From: Trichomonas vaginalis G3
Taxonomy: Eukaryota > Parabasalia > Trichomonadida > Trichomonadidae
Direction: 5' to 3'
NCBI RefSeq assembly: GCF_026262505.1
Contig: NC_067203.1
Coordinates: 20,565,411 to 20,629,410, forward strand
Length of the DNA stretch: 64,000 bases
The translations under genes and the position numbers were made by a program. The notes beneath the pieces were generated by a model, which was given only the letters and a program-made list of their open reading frames with translations, was not told the DNA's origin and did no database searches. Positions 30,151-40,419 of the stretch are shown here, piece after piece; within the stretch, counting starts at the first letter, position 1, and the number at the start of each line of letters is the position of its first letter.

Positions 30151-31857
30151 TTATTTCTTAACTATAAGATAAATAATACCCACTGTAATTACAACAATAG
30201 CAATAACCATAGCGACAAGTATTCCAATCAACATAGTACGATTCTTAGTGTTTGTTGATTGAACAGCATCGCCCTGTACAGCATTTTCATTTCCTGAAAC
30301 TTCTTCTTTTGGTGGCGGAATTAAATTCAATGTAAATCCAATTGAATCCTTTTCGTTTGATGATTCAATAACGACTTCAACCTTTCCAGATACGGCTGTT
30401 GCATTACGAGGAATAGTAACAGCTAAAGGAATGCGCATTAAATCACCATCATTCTTCCTTGTTGTCTGTCCAACTTGGACTCCATCGAAGTAAATTGTAA
30501 GTGTAAATGTTGAGTCGTATTCAACATCTGGATCGAAAACGACAGCTGTGAATCCAATTGCTGCACCTGGTTTGTAACTGATATCAGTTTTAGCATCTTC
30601 ATAACTGACTGAAAGCTTTGTGTTGCTCTTAACCTTTATATCGAATGTAAATTCTGCTGTATCCTTTCCATCATTTGCTGTCATTTTGATTTTATGTAAG
30701 CCTTCTTTAGTATCATCTGGTAATTTGAATGAGTATTGTTTAGCTTCATCATTGTTTGCGATTTCTTTGTATTCATTCATCATTTTGTCATCCAAGAATA
30801 ACTGGACAAGGAACTTCTGGTCATCAGCATCTTGATCAGTGATCTTTGCCTTGATAACTACTTCTTTTCCTGGAATATAATATGTATAGATTTTATCAGC
30901 AATTTCTATCTTTGGTTTTGCATTCGGTGGAATAATTGTAATCTCAACAACATATTCGGCGAGATATCCTCCAAATGAAATTGCTTCGATATCAAGGTAA
31001 TAAACACCTGGTGTTGAAGGAACATCAACTTCTTTGTCAAATGCTGCTTCCATTCCTGTCCATTCAGATGTATAACAATCAGCCAATAATTGACTATTGA
31101 CAAATACATTATTATTTCCTTTTTCATAAATTGAATATTGTACAGCAATGTATGAGTCTTCATAAACATCAAAGATCTTTCCTTTAAGATGAAGTTTATC
31201 CGTTGTCAAATATTCCTTCAATATCAATGTCTTTTCAAGCTAGAAACGTGGTGGTGAATAATAGTCTTTCACTACCATATATGAGATAGTTCCAGATTCG
31301 CCTGCTTCGAGTGTATTATGTGTCCATGAAGTTGACATCCAATAGCATACTTTTTCAAAGTATGTTTCTGCTCCGAAATAAGTTGGTGTTACTGATTTAC
31401 CAAATTCAACTTCTCCTGCATTTGTAGCATTTGGATGATTGAAAAGAACCCATGTATATGATTGGCCATATGGCATTTTGAATCTATAGCCCAAATCTTT
31501 TTCATATACATATTGTGCAAATGATCCGTAGCTTCTAATGTTGAATTTGATAAGCGTGCAAAGATCGAATCTTGCTCTTTCTGTTCCTGTGTTTTTAAGT
31601 GTTTGATGAAAAACTACATAATCGCCCTTTGGAGAATTTTGTATATCCAACGAATATTCTAGATTAGGATAGCCTTTTACATCCTTGACAATATTTTGAT
31701 TCCTTGTATCAACATTATCAGGAGCAATTTTTGTTTCAATAACCTCGGAAAGGTCTATTTCTTCTCCATTAAATGTGTCCTTAATTTTATATTGGTAGTT
31801 ATCAATCTTTTCTGCAACAAGGCTGTATGATAACTTGGAGAATAGGATAGGTAGCAT
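30151..31857 (-). pseudogene. Type I surface protein with beta-sandwich repeats, copy B (one in-frame stop)
   Basis: The frame runs from the ATG at 31,857 (MLPILFSKLSYSLVAEK, signal-like) to the stop at 30,151, interrupted only by one TAG at 31,240-31,242 (codon 206); the frame does not shift. Without the stop the protein would be about 567 residues: a 200-residue N-terminal domain (YPNLEYSLDIQ, FDLCTLIKF, YTWVLFNHPN, CYWMSTSWTH), two or three Ig/cadherin-like domains (TDQDADDQKFLVQLFLDDKM, NDGKDTAEFTFDIKVKSNTK), a membrane segment near the end and a KK tail. The TAG falls between PPRF and LEKTL where copy A reads PPLLTIEKQ. Both parts lie in the same order and frame as in copy A, so this is one gene with a nonsense codon, not two genes. 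Confidence 0.8.
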
Positions 31858-33262
31858 TTTATTCCAAAAATATCTCTGACACCTGTTTCAAATTGAACAA
31901 TTATTCAAAAAATGATTAATAAAAATGATTGTAAAATCTAAATAAACATAATGAATAAGTAGGCATTCTTAAAAAATTGTCAAAAGTGATATGATTGTAT
32001 GAATACAAAAATGAGTAATATGTAGTATTATCGTTATTGTGTTATATTTTATCAAGCATTGTAATGAATAAAATTCTATGATCGTATCCAATATCCGTAT
32101 CTTAATAAGGATAACAATATTTCTGCGTCTAAAATAAAATATAATTTGATAGTCTTTTTACTCTTTTCAATTTTGAAATAAAGTTTCCAATTGTGGGATT
32201 TATTGAATGCCAAAAGAACGTTGGTAAATGATTTATACAGCTAATGGTTCTGTGATATTTTCCTAAAGAAAAAATAATTTCGAGGTTTCAAAATCTTTAG
32301 TCCGTTCTAAAATAATATAAAAAAGAATTGCTACTCATTTTGATTGATTTTAATGCTAGAAAACACCAAAATTTTAATAAGTTTCAAGAATGACAATTTC
32401 AATTGAAATATTATGATAGTTTTCATATGTTGATGTACTATAGCATAGGCTATTAATATGTATAATAGTATAATTTTGATTCAAAAGCGTAATAATTTCT
32501 ACAAAATATTTAAATATCCATTTTTCGTACTATTGATCCATCGGTGGCTTCTCTTTATTGAATTTTTGATGATGTGGAGAATATTCTGAATAAATATTAG
32601 GCGAACGAAAAGTTATAAAATCTAATCTAAAAAGGAGAAACTATTTTTATAGTGGGTACCATATCAATTAAATTATGTTAATTAGTGGTGCTGCGTGTTG
32701 ATTCTCATGAGTCCAGCAATAAAGGTTAATTTATTCAAATATTAAGATTTCATAAATAACAATGTGTTTTGGAAGATGTAAGCTATTCCCATGAAAATTT
32801 ACTTAACATATTATTTATGTTGTTAATTATTACCTTCACTAAATATCTTACAAAATTAGTCACATCTATTGTTTATTTTCAAATAAAAGTTTGTTGGATA
32901 AATAGGCACTAAGGTCTTTTTATATTCATGAGACTCTCAATTTTCTATTTTTACTTGTTATTTATGATTCATAATGAAGAGTCTTTTTTCCAACATTATG
33001 AGATTGAAAATCGATATGATTTAATGATGATAAGATTGATAAATTAATAGTGCTTTTATTCGCATTATATCTATATGAAGTGATAAACTGATTCCAATCT
33101 GTAAAAAAAATCTTTTTTTCCTTAAAATAAAGGAGGTAATTAAGTTAGTATATAACTCAATTCAATGATGTCCTTCTGTTTTGTAGACAATAGCAGAAGT
33201 ACGATGAGGCAGAAAAAAAATTGATTAGAGATAGTTAGGATAGAAGAGTTTATTTATAATAT
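31858..33262. other. 1.4-kb apparently empty AT-rich region
   Basis: The longest host stretch here without a gene or recognised repeat. All frames are short and stop-rich. I looked for inverted ends and tRNA-like folds and saw none that hold. It may be a very old decayed gene or element. Confidence 0.5.
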
Positions 33263-34306
33263 TCATACAGTTGCATGTGCTCTGTAGTTGATGATCTCAG
33301 CAGGTTCAACCTTTCTTTCGCTGATAAGCTGGATTGTTGTGAGGAGTGGGGATTTCTCTGTTGCCTTTCTCTCAACAAGAATCTTGTAGACTTCAGCAGC
33401 AGCGAGTGTTCCCTGAAGCTTCTGGCCATTGAGGAGTTCAGCTTCGCACTCTTGGAATGTCTTGCCTGACTTAACAAAGTATTCAGCGCACTTTCTGTTT
33501 CTGCCACCATAAGATGATGCAACGATGTCGCCAAATCCGCATGATTCAATCATTGTGAGAATGTCGACACCTCTTTCTGGGAACATCATCTTAGCAAAGT
33601 CGAAGATCTCAACGAAGCCTTCACGAAGGATAGCAGCCTTTGTAGACTGACCCATGTTGAGGCCATCAACAATACCGCCACCAAGAGCAACGATGTTCTT
33701 CATTGTGCCGGAAAGTTGCTGTGTAACGATATCATTTGTGCAAGAGATCTTGAACTTTGGAGAATCGAAGAGTTGCTTCCATGTCTCACGCTCTGGGATA
33801 TCTGGGAAAGCCAATGTTGATTCGCAGAAGTCTCCGCGAGCAATTTCGTTAGCGATGTTAGCGCCCATGAGAGAACCGCACTTGATGCCGATGATCTCTT
33901 CGACTGTATCTGTAAGTAATTGGATCTTTCCGTCCTTGAAGTTGATACCCTTTGTAAGAAGGCATCCTGTAGCTGTGTTCTTGACGTGTCCCTTCATCTT
34001 TTGGGGTGTAGCTGGGAGGAATTGATGTGGGACAACGAAGATGAAAAAATCTGCATCGCAGCACTCGACAACATCGCCGATTGCTTCGACATTCTCGCCA
34101 AGGTTGTAGCCTGGAAGATACTTAACGTTCTCGTGTGTTGTGTTGATTGTGTTGATCAATGATTCACCATTGACAATCTCTTCGAGAACCCACATCTTGA
34201 TGTGTGTGTCCATTCCTTGAACATTCTTAATGTTAGCTGCGCAGTGTCTGGCGATGCAGCTTCCGAAGTTTCCTGAACCGATGATGCTTAACTTGTAAGG
34301 AATTTC
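33263..34306 (-). CDS. GPD: NAD-dependent glycerol-3-phosphate dehydrogenase, 5' end uncertain
   Basis: Reduces dihydroxyacetone phosphate to glycerol-3-phosphate with NADH in the cytosol, linking glycolysis to glycerol and lipid. The NAD-binding loop SIIGSGNFGSC is encoded at about 34,258-34,290, followed by FFIFVVPHQFLP, GANIANEIARG, the catalytic-Lys segment SGTMKNIVALGGGIVDGL, and SYGGRNRKCAEYF for substrate binding; the C-terminus is complete. The first in-frame ATG (34,213) lies after the NAD loop and would give an enzyme without it. Upstream the frame stays open to a TAG at 34,379-34,381 with no ATG. A TCATTTTT initiator-like string at 34,308-34,315 sits where a leader would end, right before EIPYKLSIIG. 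So the start codon is missing, changed, or on an unrecognised exon. Confidence 0.9.
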   Translation of the reverse strand, partial: EIPYKLSIIGSGNFGSCIARHCAANIKNVQGMDTHIKMWVLEEIVNGESLINTINTTHENVKYLPGYNLGENVEAIGDVVECCDADFFIFVVPHQFLPATPQKMKGHVKNTATGCLLTKGINFKDGKIQLLTDTVEEIIGIKCGSLMGANIANEIARGDFCESTLAFPDIPERETWKQLFDSPKFKISCTNDIVTQQLSGTMKNIVALGGGIVDGLNMGQSTKAAILREGFVEIFDFAKMMFPERGVDILTMIESCGFGDIVASSYGGRNRKCAEYFVKSGKTFQECEAELLNGQKLQGTLAAAEVYKILVERKATEKSPLLTTIQLISERKVEPAEIINYRAHATV

Positions 34307-34917
34307 TAAAAATGATGTGATAAATCTAAAAATTTTTGTTTGACAGGGATTGAAAGAGGCTTGAATTTTTTGAATACCCTAAAACCAAATTTATCTGAAA
34401 ATTAGGAGAGCTTATTGAAAGCTTAGACATGCAATCAAAATTTTCATATGATTTTTGAAGAATAACACTAATATAAAATAATGAAAGATATTACTCAGAA
34501 TTTAAAACCGTTGTTATTCGTAAACTGTCAAACGGTTATTTATATTCGTTTCTATAAAACTTAATAAATATGAATTTAACATCATCACTGAGGTGCCGAA
34601 TATTTCTTTCAAAATTCTGAGATGTAAACATATGAAAAAAATCAATAGGAAAAATAAAAATTGAATAGTTATATTCGACTTTATTCAAGGTTTTCAGATT
34701 TGTTTTAACGATTTATTCAAAAAAACCGAATTTTGTCAACTAAATATATGAGAAAAACTATATAAATAAAATTAATTTCCTGTAATGTTATATTTCATCT
34801 ATAGCTCATGAATATCATCTCATTTCGACCAAATCAATATCATCAAATAAAAGATCGTTGCTTGAATTAAAAAAAATTAACATGATTAAAAATTTTATTA
34901 ATACAAAACAAATAATA
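34307..34917. other. Intergenic region upstream of GPD
   Basis: About 600 AT-rich bases. I searched it for an ATG followed by the trichomonad GTATGT-type donor, and for the ACTAAC-type acceptor, to explain the missing GPD start, and found neither. Confidence 0.45.
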
Positions 34918-35007
34918 TTATCGTTTCCTTTTGAACTTGCCTAAGAACTTTGGACGAATGGTAGGTCTTGGTAGTCTTTCAATCAAAGTTATTTTTGCAA
35001 ATCCATT

Positions 35008-35832
35008 TCAATCGTTATTTGACTTAGGTGGAAAGGTCTCATTTCCTGGAATTGTCTGGGCAATGATGCCATTATAGCTAGTAACACCTCCTATATATCC
35101 AGAGCCGCCACCACCCTGGCCTCCATATATTCCTTCAATTGTCAAACCGCCAAAATAACCGCCTCCACCACCGCCCGATGTTCCACCGCTTCTATATATT
35201 CCATTTTGGCCTAAGCCTTTTAAGTATCCGTTTGTTTGTGATGCAGGCATTCCTACAGTTTCTCTTCCTCTTGGTGGAGCAGCTTCTAATCCTCCACCAA
35301 ATGCAGGAGGAAGAGTCTCTCCCCATCCGGTATCAAATCCATTTCCCCCTGCACCACCGGCAACTATAACTCGGCTATCCAATAAAGTGCTATTAATTCT
35401 CAAGTCTGTAGCACCACCTCCACCACTTCCTCGGTCTCCTGTTTCAGAATCATCACGGGCAGTGGTGCCTCCCCCGTTATAACCGCCGTGAGGAATAGTC
35501 GAAGAATCTTTTTTACTGCTTTCTCCTTGACCTCCAATAAAAACAAATACAGTCGAAGGATACTCTAATATCAATACTCCTTGCGAATAACCGCCTTGTC
35601 CGTTACTAGGCTTAAAGACTTCATTTGTATACGAAGATCCTCCATTTGCACCCCAAACTTCAACTTTATAAATTCCTGGGGCAAATAGAGATGAATAACA
35701 TGTGCAATCATAAGAAGATTGGCAAGGATAATAAATTGATGTTTCTCTCGAATTTATTTCAAGATTAAGTGTCCCTTTTGATGGCTCTTGGAGTTTCCAT
35801 ACATTTTTCATATATAGTAGAACCACAAACAT
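35008..35832 (-). CDS. Glycine-rich WGANGG-family protein, copy 2 (early stop)
   Basis: 274 residues (MFVVLLYMKNVWKLQEPSKG start), closely matching copy 1 at 10.1-11.1 kb: the same TSIYYPCQSSYDCT, YKVEVWGANGGSS, GGGGATDLRIN and GGGGGGYFGG segments. It stops at SNND, where copy 1 continues. Bases 34,918-35,007 still carry, in the same frame, a readable homologue of copy 1's tail (NGFAKITLIERL and FLGKFKRKR) ending in TAA. A single codon change (GGA in copy 1, TGA here) therefore seems to have cut off about 29 basic residues. The Gly-rich core is intact, so the shorter protein may still fold. Host gene of the expanded trichomonad family; function unknown. Confidence 0.83.
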   Translation of the reverse strand: MFVVLLYMKNVWKLQEPSKGTLNLEINSRETSIYYPCQSSYDCTCYSSLFAPGIYKVEVWGANGGSSYTNEVFKPSNGQGGYSQGVLILEYPSTVFVFIGGQGESSKKDSSTIPHGGYNGGGTTARDDSETGDRGSGGGGATDLRINSTLLDSRVIVAGGAGGNGFDTGWGETLPPAFGGGLEAAPPRGRETVGMPASQTNGYLKGLGQNGIYRSGGTSGGGGGGYFGGLTIEGIYGGQGGGGSGYIGGVTSYNGIIAQTIPGNETFPPKSNND

Positions 35833-36857
35833 TACTATTCTAATATAAATCGGATAAGCAATAAAATAGCCTTAAAGAAGTGATCCCACTCACAAAAAAT
35901 GTGATCTTAGCTTTCTCTTTATGGTTTTTAGAATTGGTATCTGATGTAGATATTAAATCCATAGTTAGTTTGCACTTCATCATTAACGTGCTTCATTCAA
36001 TTTCACTCTTAAAATGTAAATTTTCTCACTTTTTTGTATTTGAAATCTGATGTTTAATAATATTTTTCAGGAAAAAAGCAAAAATAATTCTGGGGAGCAC
36101 GCTATATTTGGTCGCATCACATTTACATTTTGATATGGAAATCGGAGATTGCATTGATATTAATGCAGATTTTAAACACATAATATGCAGTATACACGAC
36201 ATTGATTGAAAATAAACATGATAGCTTCCACAAAATCGTAGTAGATTCTGATCAAATTTCTCAAATCTCGTTATCAAAATCTGTGCAAAGGAATGATTTT
36301 GTTTTATAATTAAAATAATTTTCATGAATGCGTTTTATTATTAAGATTACAAGATTTAAAATGACTAGAATTCCATAAATATGAATTTGATTAAGCTGAA
36401 CTCGAATCCAATCATATTATTTTGAATCAGACATACTTTACAACTACATAAATGTTACATTCTTAATAAGGAAAGCGAATATTGTGTATGATTTTCAAAA
36501 ATCTAATTTAGAATTTGACTTCGATAAAAGAGAAGCGAACAATATTTATAGGTATATGCATAACTAGGTCTAGGTATTTTCCAGAATGAACAGATAAGCT
36601 AAGCTGCTAATATTGGAAGTGGGAGCACTTCTAGCCTTAAACTTTTTAAAAGATTACTACATAACAAGAAAATTTACACTTTTATTTCATTTTTGTACTT
36701 GCGGGAAGCTAATGATTATTTTTGATTCTAATGCCAAACAGCATTTTAATTTGCATTAATGCTATTATTTCTAATCATGTTGAGAAACTATGAAGGCACA
36801 TTCAAAATTATTAACTCCAGGTCCGCATATATTATAGTCTCTAGATACGGATGCTAA
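35833..36857. other. Intergenic region
   Basis: About 1 kb of AT-rich sequence. A 99-codon frame on the minus strand (36,026-36,325) has an ATG but biased, Ile/Lys/Ser-rich composition and no family features, so I do not call it. Nothing else seen. Confidence 0.45.
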
Positions 36858-36953
36858 TTAACCTTTTTTCGTCCCATTTTGTTGTTTTCGCCTAGTGAAT
36901 GTACCGTTTAAACTCTTAGCGTTGATAGAAACTTCATCGAATAAATCAGCCAT
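36858..36953 (-). pseudogene. Possible relic of an Old Yellow Enzyme-type oxidoreductase N-terminus
   Basis: From the ATG at 36,953 the frame reads MADLFDEVSINAKSLNGTFT and stops after 31 residues. The first nine residues closely resemble the start of NADH:flavin oxidoreductases (LFDEVSING, then LKNRFVRSA); the rest is only loosely similar. If real, it is a 5' fragment of a decayed gene. The match is short and may be chance. Confidence 0.25.
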
Positions 36954-36966
36954 GCTAAATATTGAG

Positions 36967-37138
36967 CAACTTTGATAAGAATCATTTGTGATTCTTGTCA
37001 AAGTTGAATCAAAGACAACAATTGATAGACAATTGTTGTCTTTGTGTACAACATTCACTTGAATTATAAACAATAACAAGTGTTTGTTGTTCACTGAGCA
37101 ACTTTGATAAGAATCATTTGTGATTCTTGTCAAAGTTG
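36967..37138. repeat. Cluster of four consecutive hairpins
   Basis: A 40-bp palindrome (CAACTTTGATAAGAATCA, 4-base loop, complement with one mismatch) at 36,967-37,006 is repeated exactly at 37,099-37,138. Between them are a perfect 14-bp stem AAAGACAACAATTG with a 5-base loop (37,011-37,043) and a 14-bp stem with two mismatches (37,048-37,061 with 37,077-37,090). The whole is a hairpin array of about 172 bp; no gene is nearby except the Maverick end 147 bases to the right. Confidence 0.88.
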
Positions 37139-37447
37139 AATCAAATTTTTATTTATTTCATGTATTTCTTTTTTAAGATCGATATTCCTATTATTATTCT
37201 ACCGTTTATTAATAAAAATATTTCTTGCAAAACCTTAAAAATAAAATTTTGGATTCTTCCTTCTCATATACTATACCCTTAGTTAGTTAGTATACAAGTC
37301 ATGGGTACGGCGGCACTGCGTTCCACCTTACCCAATACTTGTGAATTTGACACTTTACAAAGCCGCCAACCACTTCACTAACGAACTCACTAATGTAAAA
37401 AATAAACGTTCTCACTATCGTTCTCACTAACGACTTCACTAATGTTC

Positions 37448-37732
37448 TCATAAATTTTCCTCAATATCTTCATCATCAGTGTTAACCCTATTGTAGTCAT
37501 ACTTGAAGCCATAAACTTTCTCTAACTTCTTAACGTACAATTTACATAACTTACCTTCGTCATCGTATGGTTTAATGATATAACTATTTCTATCTTTATA
37601 CACAGTCAATGAAAAGTCAACTGGTCTCGGATGTATTTGAAAGAACATGTTATGCTCAGGAAGGAAGAATAAATGTTTAAATGTATGTTTGTTATACTGT
37701 GGAATTCGAATGAGTTGCTTTTGTTCTGTCAT
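37448..37732 (-). CDS. Maverick TIR-encoded 94-aa protein, left copy
   Basis: A small soluble protein (MTEQKQLIRIPQYNKHTFKH start, ending TDDEDIEENL) with mixed beta pattern and an acidic end. It lies wholly within the TIR, so an identical gene exists at the other end (58,545-58,829), both reading outwards, and a close relative in Maverick 2. Function unknown. Confidence 0.75.
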   Translation of the reverse strand: MTEQKQLIRIPQYNKHTFKHLFFLPEHNMFFQIHPRPVDFSLTVYKDRNSYIIKPYDDEGKLCKLYVKKLEKVYGFKYDYNRVNTDDEDIEENL

Positions 37733-37843
37733 TTACATCCAAATAAAAATTTTCAGTAAAATAAAAAAATAAACTTAAAAATTAATGATATCACCACCCT
37801 CACACGTATGAAAACATAGCACAAAAATAAATTTAGGTGAAGT

Positions 37844-37857
37844 GGTGAGATCTCACC
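37844..37857. repeat. Palindrome module GGTGAGATCTCACC, site 1
   Basis: Perfect 14-bp palindrome flanked on the right by TTTTTTCACC and on the left by TAGGTGAAG and a TTTTGTGCTA-type string (reverse strand). Minus orientation; in the left TIR, between two minus-strand genes. Confidence 0.85.
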
Positions 37858-37878
37858 TCTTTTTTCACCCTGTTGAAT

Positions 37879-38406
37879 TCATTGCTTTATAACTCTCTTC
37901 CTTGGTTTCTTTTTAGTTGCTTTCTTCACGTCTGTCTCCAACTTGACTGTCTTTCTTCTTCGGCCGTAATGATACCAGTTACTTCCACCAGTCAATGGGT
38001 CAAATGGTCTTTCGTAAGGGTTTCCATACATTCCATAGGGACCATACGGAAGAACTACTGGTGGAGAAGAAACATTTTCTTTAGTTCCATCGACTCTATT
38101 TAAATGCATTGTTTCACCTTTCATCTGGTCATTAAAGTCTTTTGCGTGTTTTGCAAACTCATCGTCCTTTCCTAAAGCATTTTCTGACTCAGTCGCAACC
38201 AAATTGGATGCTTTATTTATGAGCCCTATTTTATTTAATCTTAACTTCTTTGCAACCCAGCCTCCAATCTTCCCTTTATTTGCATCTAATGTCTTCGAAA
38301 CCCTTCCTCCACTCATTTTATTTACTGCGTCATAAGCTCCAAGTGCTTTTGCTCCAAATGCTAATGCTTTTGTTCCCATTGCGCCTAAAGCTGCCCAAGC
38401 TACCAT
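37879..38406 (-). CDS. Maverick Ala/Gly-rich basic protein
   Basis: 175 residues. The N-terminal 30 are Ala/Gly-rich and hydrophobic (AALGAMGTKALAFGAKALGA), the middle is helical, then a Pro/Tyr/Gly patch and a strongly basic C-terminus (KKPRKRVIKQ). This layout recalls small membrane-active or DNA-associated virion proteins of adenovirus-like viruses, but that is an analogy. An almost identical copy is at 60,746-61,273. Looks whole. Confidence 0.7.
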   Translation of the reverse strand: MVAWAALGAMGTKALAFGAKALGAYDAVNKMSGGRVSKTLDANKGKIGGWVAKKLRLNKIGLINKASNLVATESENALGKDDEFAKHAKDFNDQMKGETMHLNRVDGTKENVSSPPVVLPYGPYGMYGNPYERPFDPLTGGSNWYHYGRRRKTVKLETDVKKATKKKPRKRVIKQ

Positions 38407-38631
38407 TTACCCCATATTAAAATCATCTCTCTTCAATATTATCTCATAAAAGTTCTCGTTACTGGAGAAAGTCAATGAAACATAAACATTCTCACGTGCT
38501 TCGCCCTCACCGCTTTGCGGTCTATCTAACTTCTTTCTTATCTCATCTATTCTCAATAAAATGTCTGAACAATTGCTAACATCTTCTACAACAGTTATTT
38601 CATCATGAATGACCTTCAAGAACAAGCTCAT
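38407..38631 (-). CDS. Maverick small protein (74 aa)
   Basis: Directly abuts its neighbours on the same strand with no spacing, suggesting one transcription block. Mixed alpha/beta pattern, no recognised motif. Near-identical copy at 61,274-61,498. Looks whole. Confidence 0.6.
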   Translation of the reverse strand: MSLFLKVIHDEITVVEDVSNCSDILLRIDEIRKKLDRPQSGEGEARENVYVSLTFSSNENFYEIILKRDDFNMG

Positions 38632-39515
38632 TTAATATGCAATTAAAATCATCTCAATAATGAGTCCATCCTTTCCATCTTTAGGTAGCACAACATCTTT
38701 CATTGAAGAAGGTTCGACAAGTCTTATGTTAAACTTACTGACAAAGTTTGTTATACTATAATGCTTCGGCGGCGAATACATGTAGTTTGAAAGACATAAT
38801 ATAGATTCTTCAGCAAATTCACTTATACTGGATTTTATAACAATGTTCTCACGAGACCAAATACCACCAATTGACAATCTTGTAAGCAATCCTGCTGAAC
38901 CTTCTACTGTAAACGTCGATGGTAACATTCCACGAAGGTCATCTATTGACATCGTTGAGTCACTGTATTTAAATATTTTCTTAAAGCAATCGTCATTATC
39001 TAACCATGCAATAGCTTTGAAGTTTTCATTCGAATATACATCTGCTTCATTAAATGTAAATCCTGACTTCTTTGCAGAGATGACTTTAAAATCTATTGAG
39101 TTTGTTTCAAAATTATATGCTATGGTAACTTCTGAAGGTAATGGATGTCCTTCCGCAGTCAGTTGTTCTCTCACTACCGTTTGAAGCTTTGTGTTAAAAA
39201 CTTTCATGTCATCTCCTGTATCTAAGTTCACATATACAGCAACAGGAAAACTATCTTGCTTCTTTGTTTCATCATTATATTCTCAAAACATTAAAAGTTC
39301 TTCAATAATATTGTTCTTCCTGCTGGAATACTTCGAACCTGTCTGATTTCAATAGCTTTCTCACCTCCTACATACTCTACCCAGTGTCTTGGATATTCAT
39401 AAGTATACTGACTTTCTTGAATTTTGGTTGGTTTCATCATAACATGTTCATAGTATATCTTTATACTCTTGTCAGTTAGACTCGGTGCTATGTTCTGAAT
39501 ATTTCTGACTTGCAT
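38632..39515 (-). pseudogene. Maverick capsid-type protein region (broken)
   Basis: A region of about 290 codons for a beta-rich protein beginning MQVRNIQNIAPSLTDK and ending GLIIEMILIAY. The end pattern resembles that of the penton-like protein at 41.7-42.4 kb, so it may be a minor capsid component. Appears broken, with one or two interruptions. The start lies 17 bases from the divergent ATPase gene, implying a shared promoter. Confidence 0.55.
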
Positions 39516-39532
39516 TTTTTAATTATAATAAA

Positions 39533-40419
39533 ATGAAGCATTTAATACATGATGTAGATGAAGACATGAATGAAACTACAGACAAACTTAACTCTTCTCT
39601 CATTCTTCCTTTCAGTAAGGACTATGAGTTCTGTTCAAATGGTGTGTATTTCTATTGTGGAAAGATGGGGTCAGGAAAGACATTCAACCTCATTCGTCAT
39701 ATACTCATAACAGAACGTTTAGGAAATGACTCATATTATGACCAAATCAATATCAGCAACTTCAGACTCTATGGACTCAACAGCGAAAACATTTATGTCA
39801 AAAGTTCAAGCCTCTGTCGTTTAAAGTTCCAGACAGTGAACTCATTGAATTTCTTCAACGTTACATTCGACGTAAGAGGAAATATTATGCCATCGTTGAA
39901 TTTATACAGTCAGGAATGCAAAAGACTTCTGAGGAGATGGAAAGAATTATTGACAAACACCACTTACGTCAATACTCAGGAGTTTTACGATATGAAACGA
40001 CTTACAAACTACATTCTGTCAAACTTTCAAAATACCCCTTCAAAAAATATCCATCAAACACTTTATTAGTTTGTGATGATTTCGCTGGTAAAGGTTTAGT
40101 GTCAAACCAGACTCACCATTAGCTAACATCATTACTAAAGTCAGACATTACCACTTAACTGTAGCAATACTTATGCAAACATGGAGGTTTTTAGCTTTAA
40201 ACATAAAACGTCTCATAACTGACTTCGTTATCTTTCAAGGTTTCTCACGTTATGATATTGAACTCATTTGGAAACAGTCAGGTATAACATTACCTTTTGA
40301 AGAAATTTGGGAAGCATATAAGTCTCTTCATCTCTCCTCGTTCATACCTTGAGATTCATATCATGACTAATACCATTAAAGTCAAAAATATTCCATGGGA
40401 ACGACCAACATTGTTTTAA
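39533..40419 (+). pseudogene. Maverick FtsK/HerA-type packaging ATPase (broken copy)
   Basis: Homologous throughout to the whole-looking ATPase at 62,397-63,284 of Maverick 2, including the GKMGSGKT Walker A motif. This copy looks broken at about two or three places. In Polintons this A32-like ATPase is presumed to package DNA into capsids. Confidence 0.8.

Larger units (their letters stand above)
37285..37903 (+). repeat. Left terminal inverted repeat of Maverick 1
   Basis: Inverted partner of 58,362-58,992. It contains short direct repeats (ACTAACGA and CACTAACG motifs at 37,376-37,445), an entire 94-codon gene and one GGTGAGATCTCACC module. Confidence 0.92.

Noticed and set aside
31240-31857. 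Separate 205-aa gene upstream of a 358-aa gene
   Set aside because: Both parts are in the same frame, separated by one TAG, and align in order to the paralogue at 27.8-29.4 kb.
34307-34720. Intron explaining the missing GPD start
   Set aside because: No GTATGT-type donor after an ATG and no ACTAAC-type acceptor found; left open as a finding, not annotated.
36026-36325. 99-codon minus-strand frame
   Set aside because: Has an ATG, but composition is that of AT-rich spacer and nothing matches a known family.
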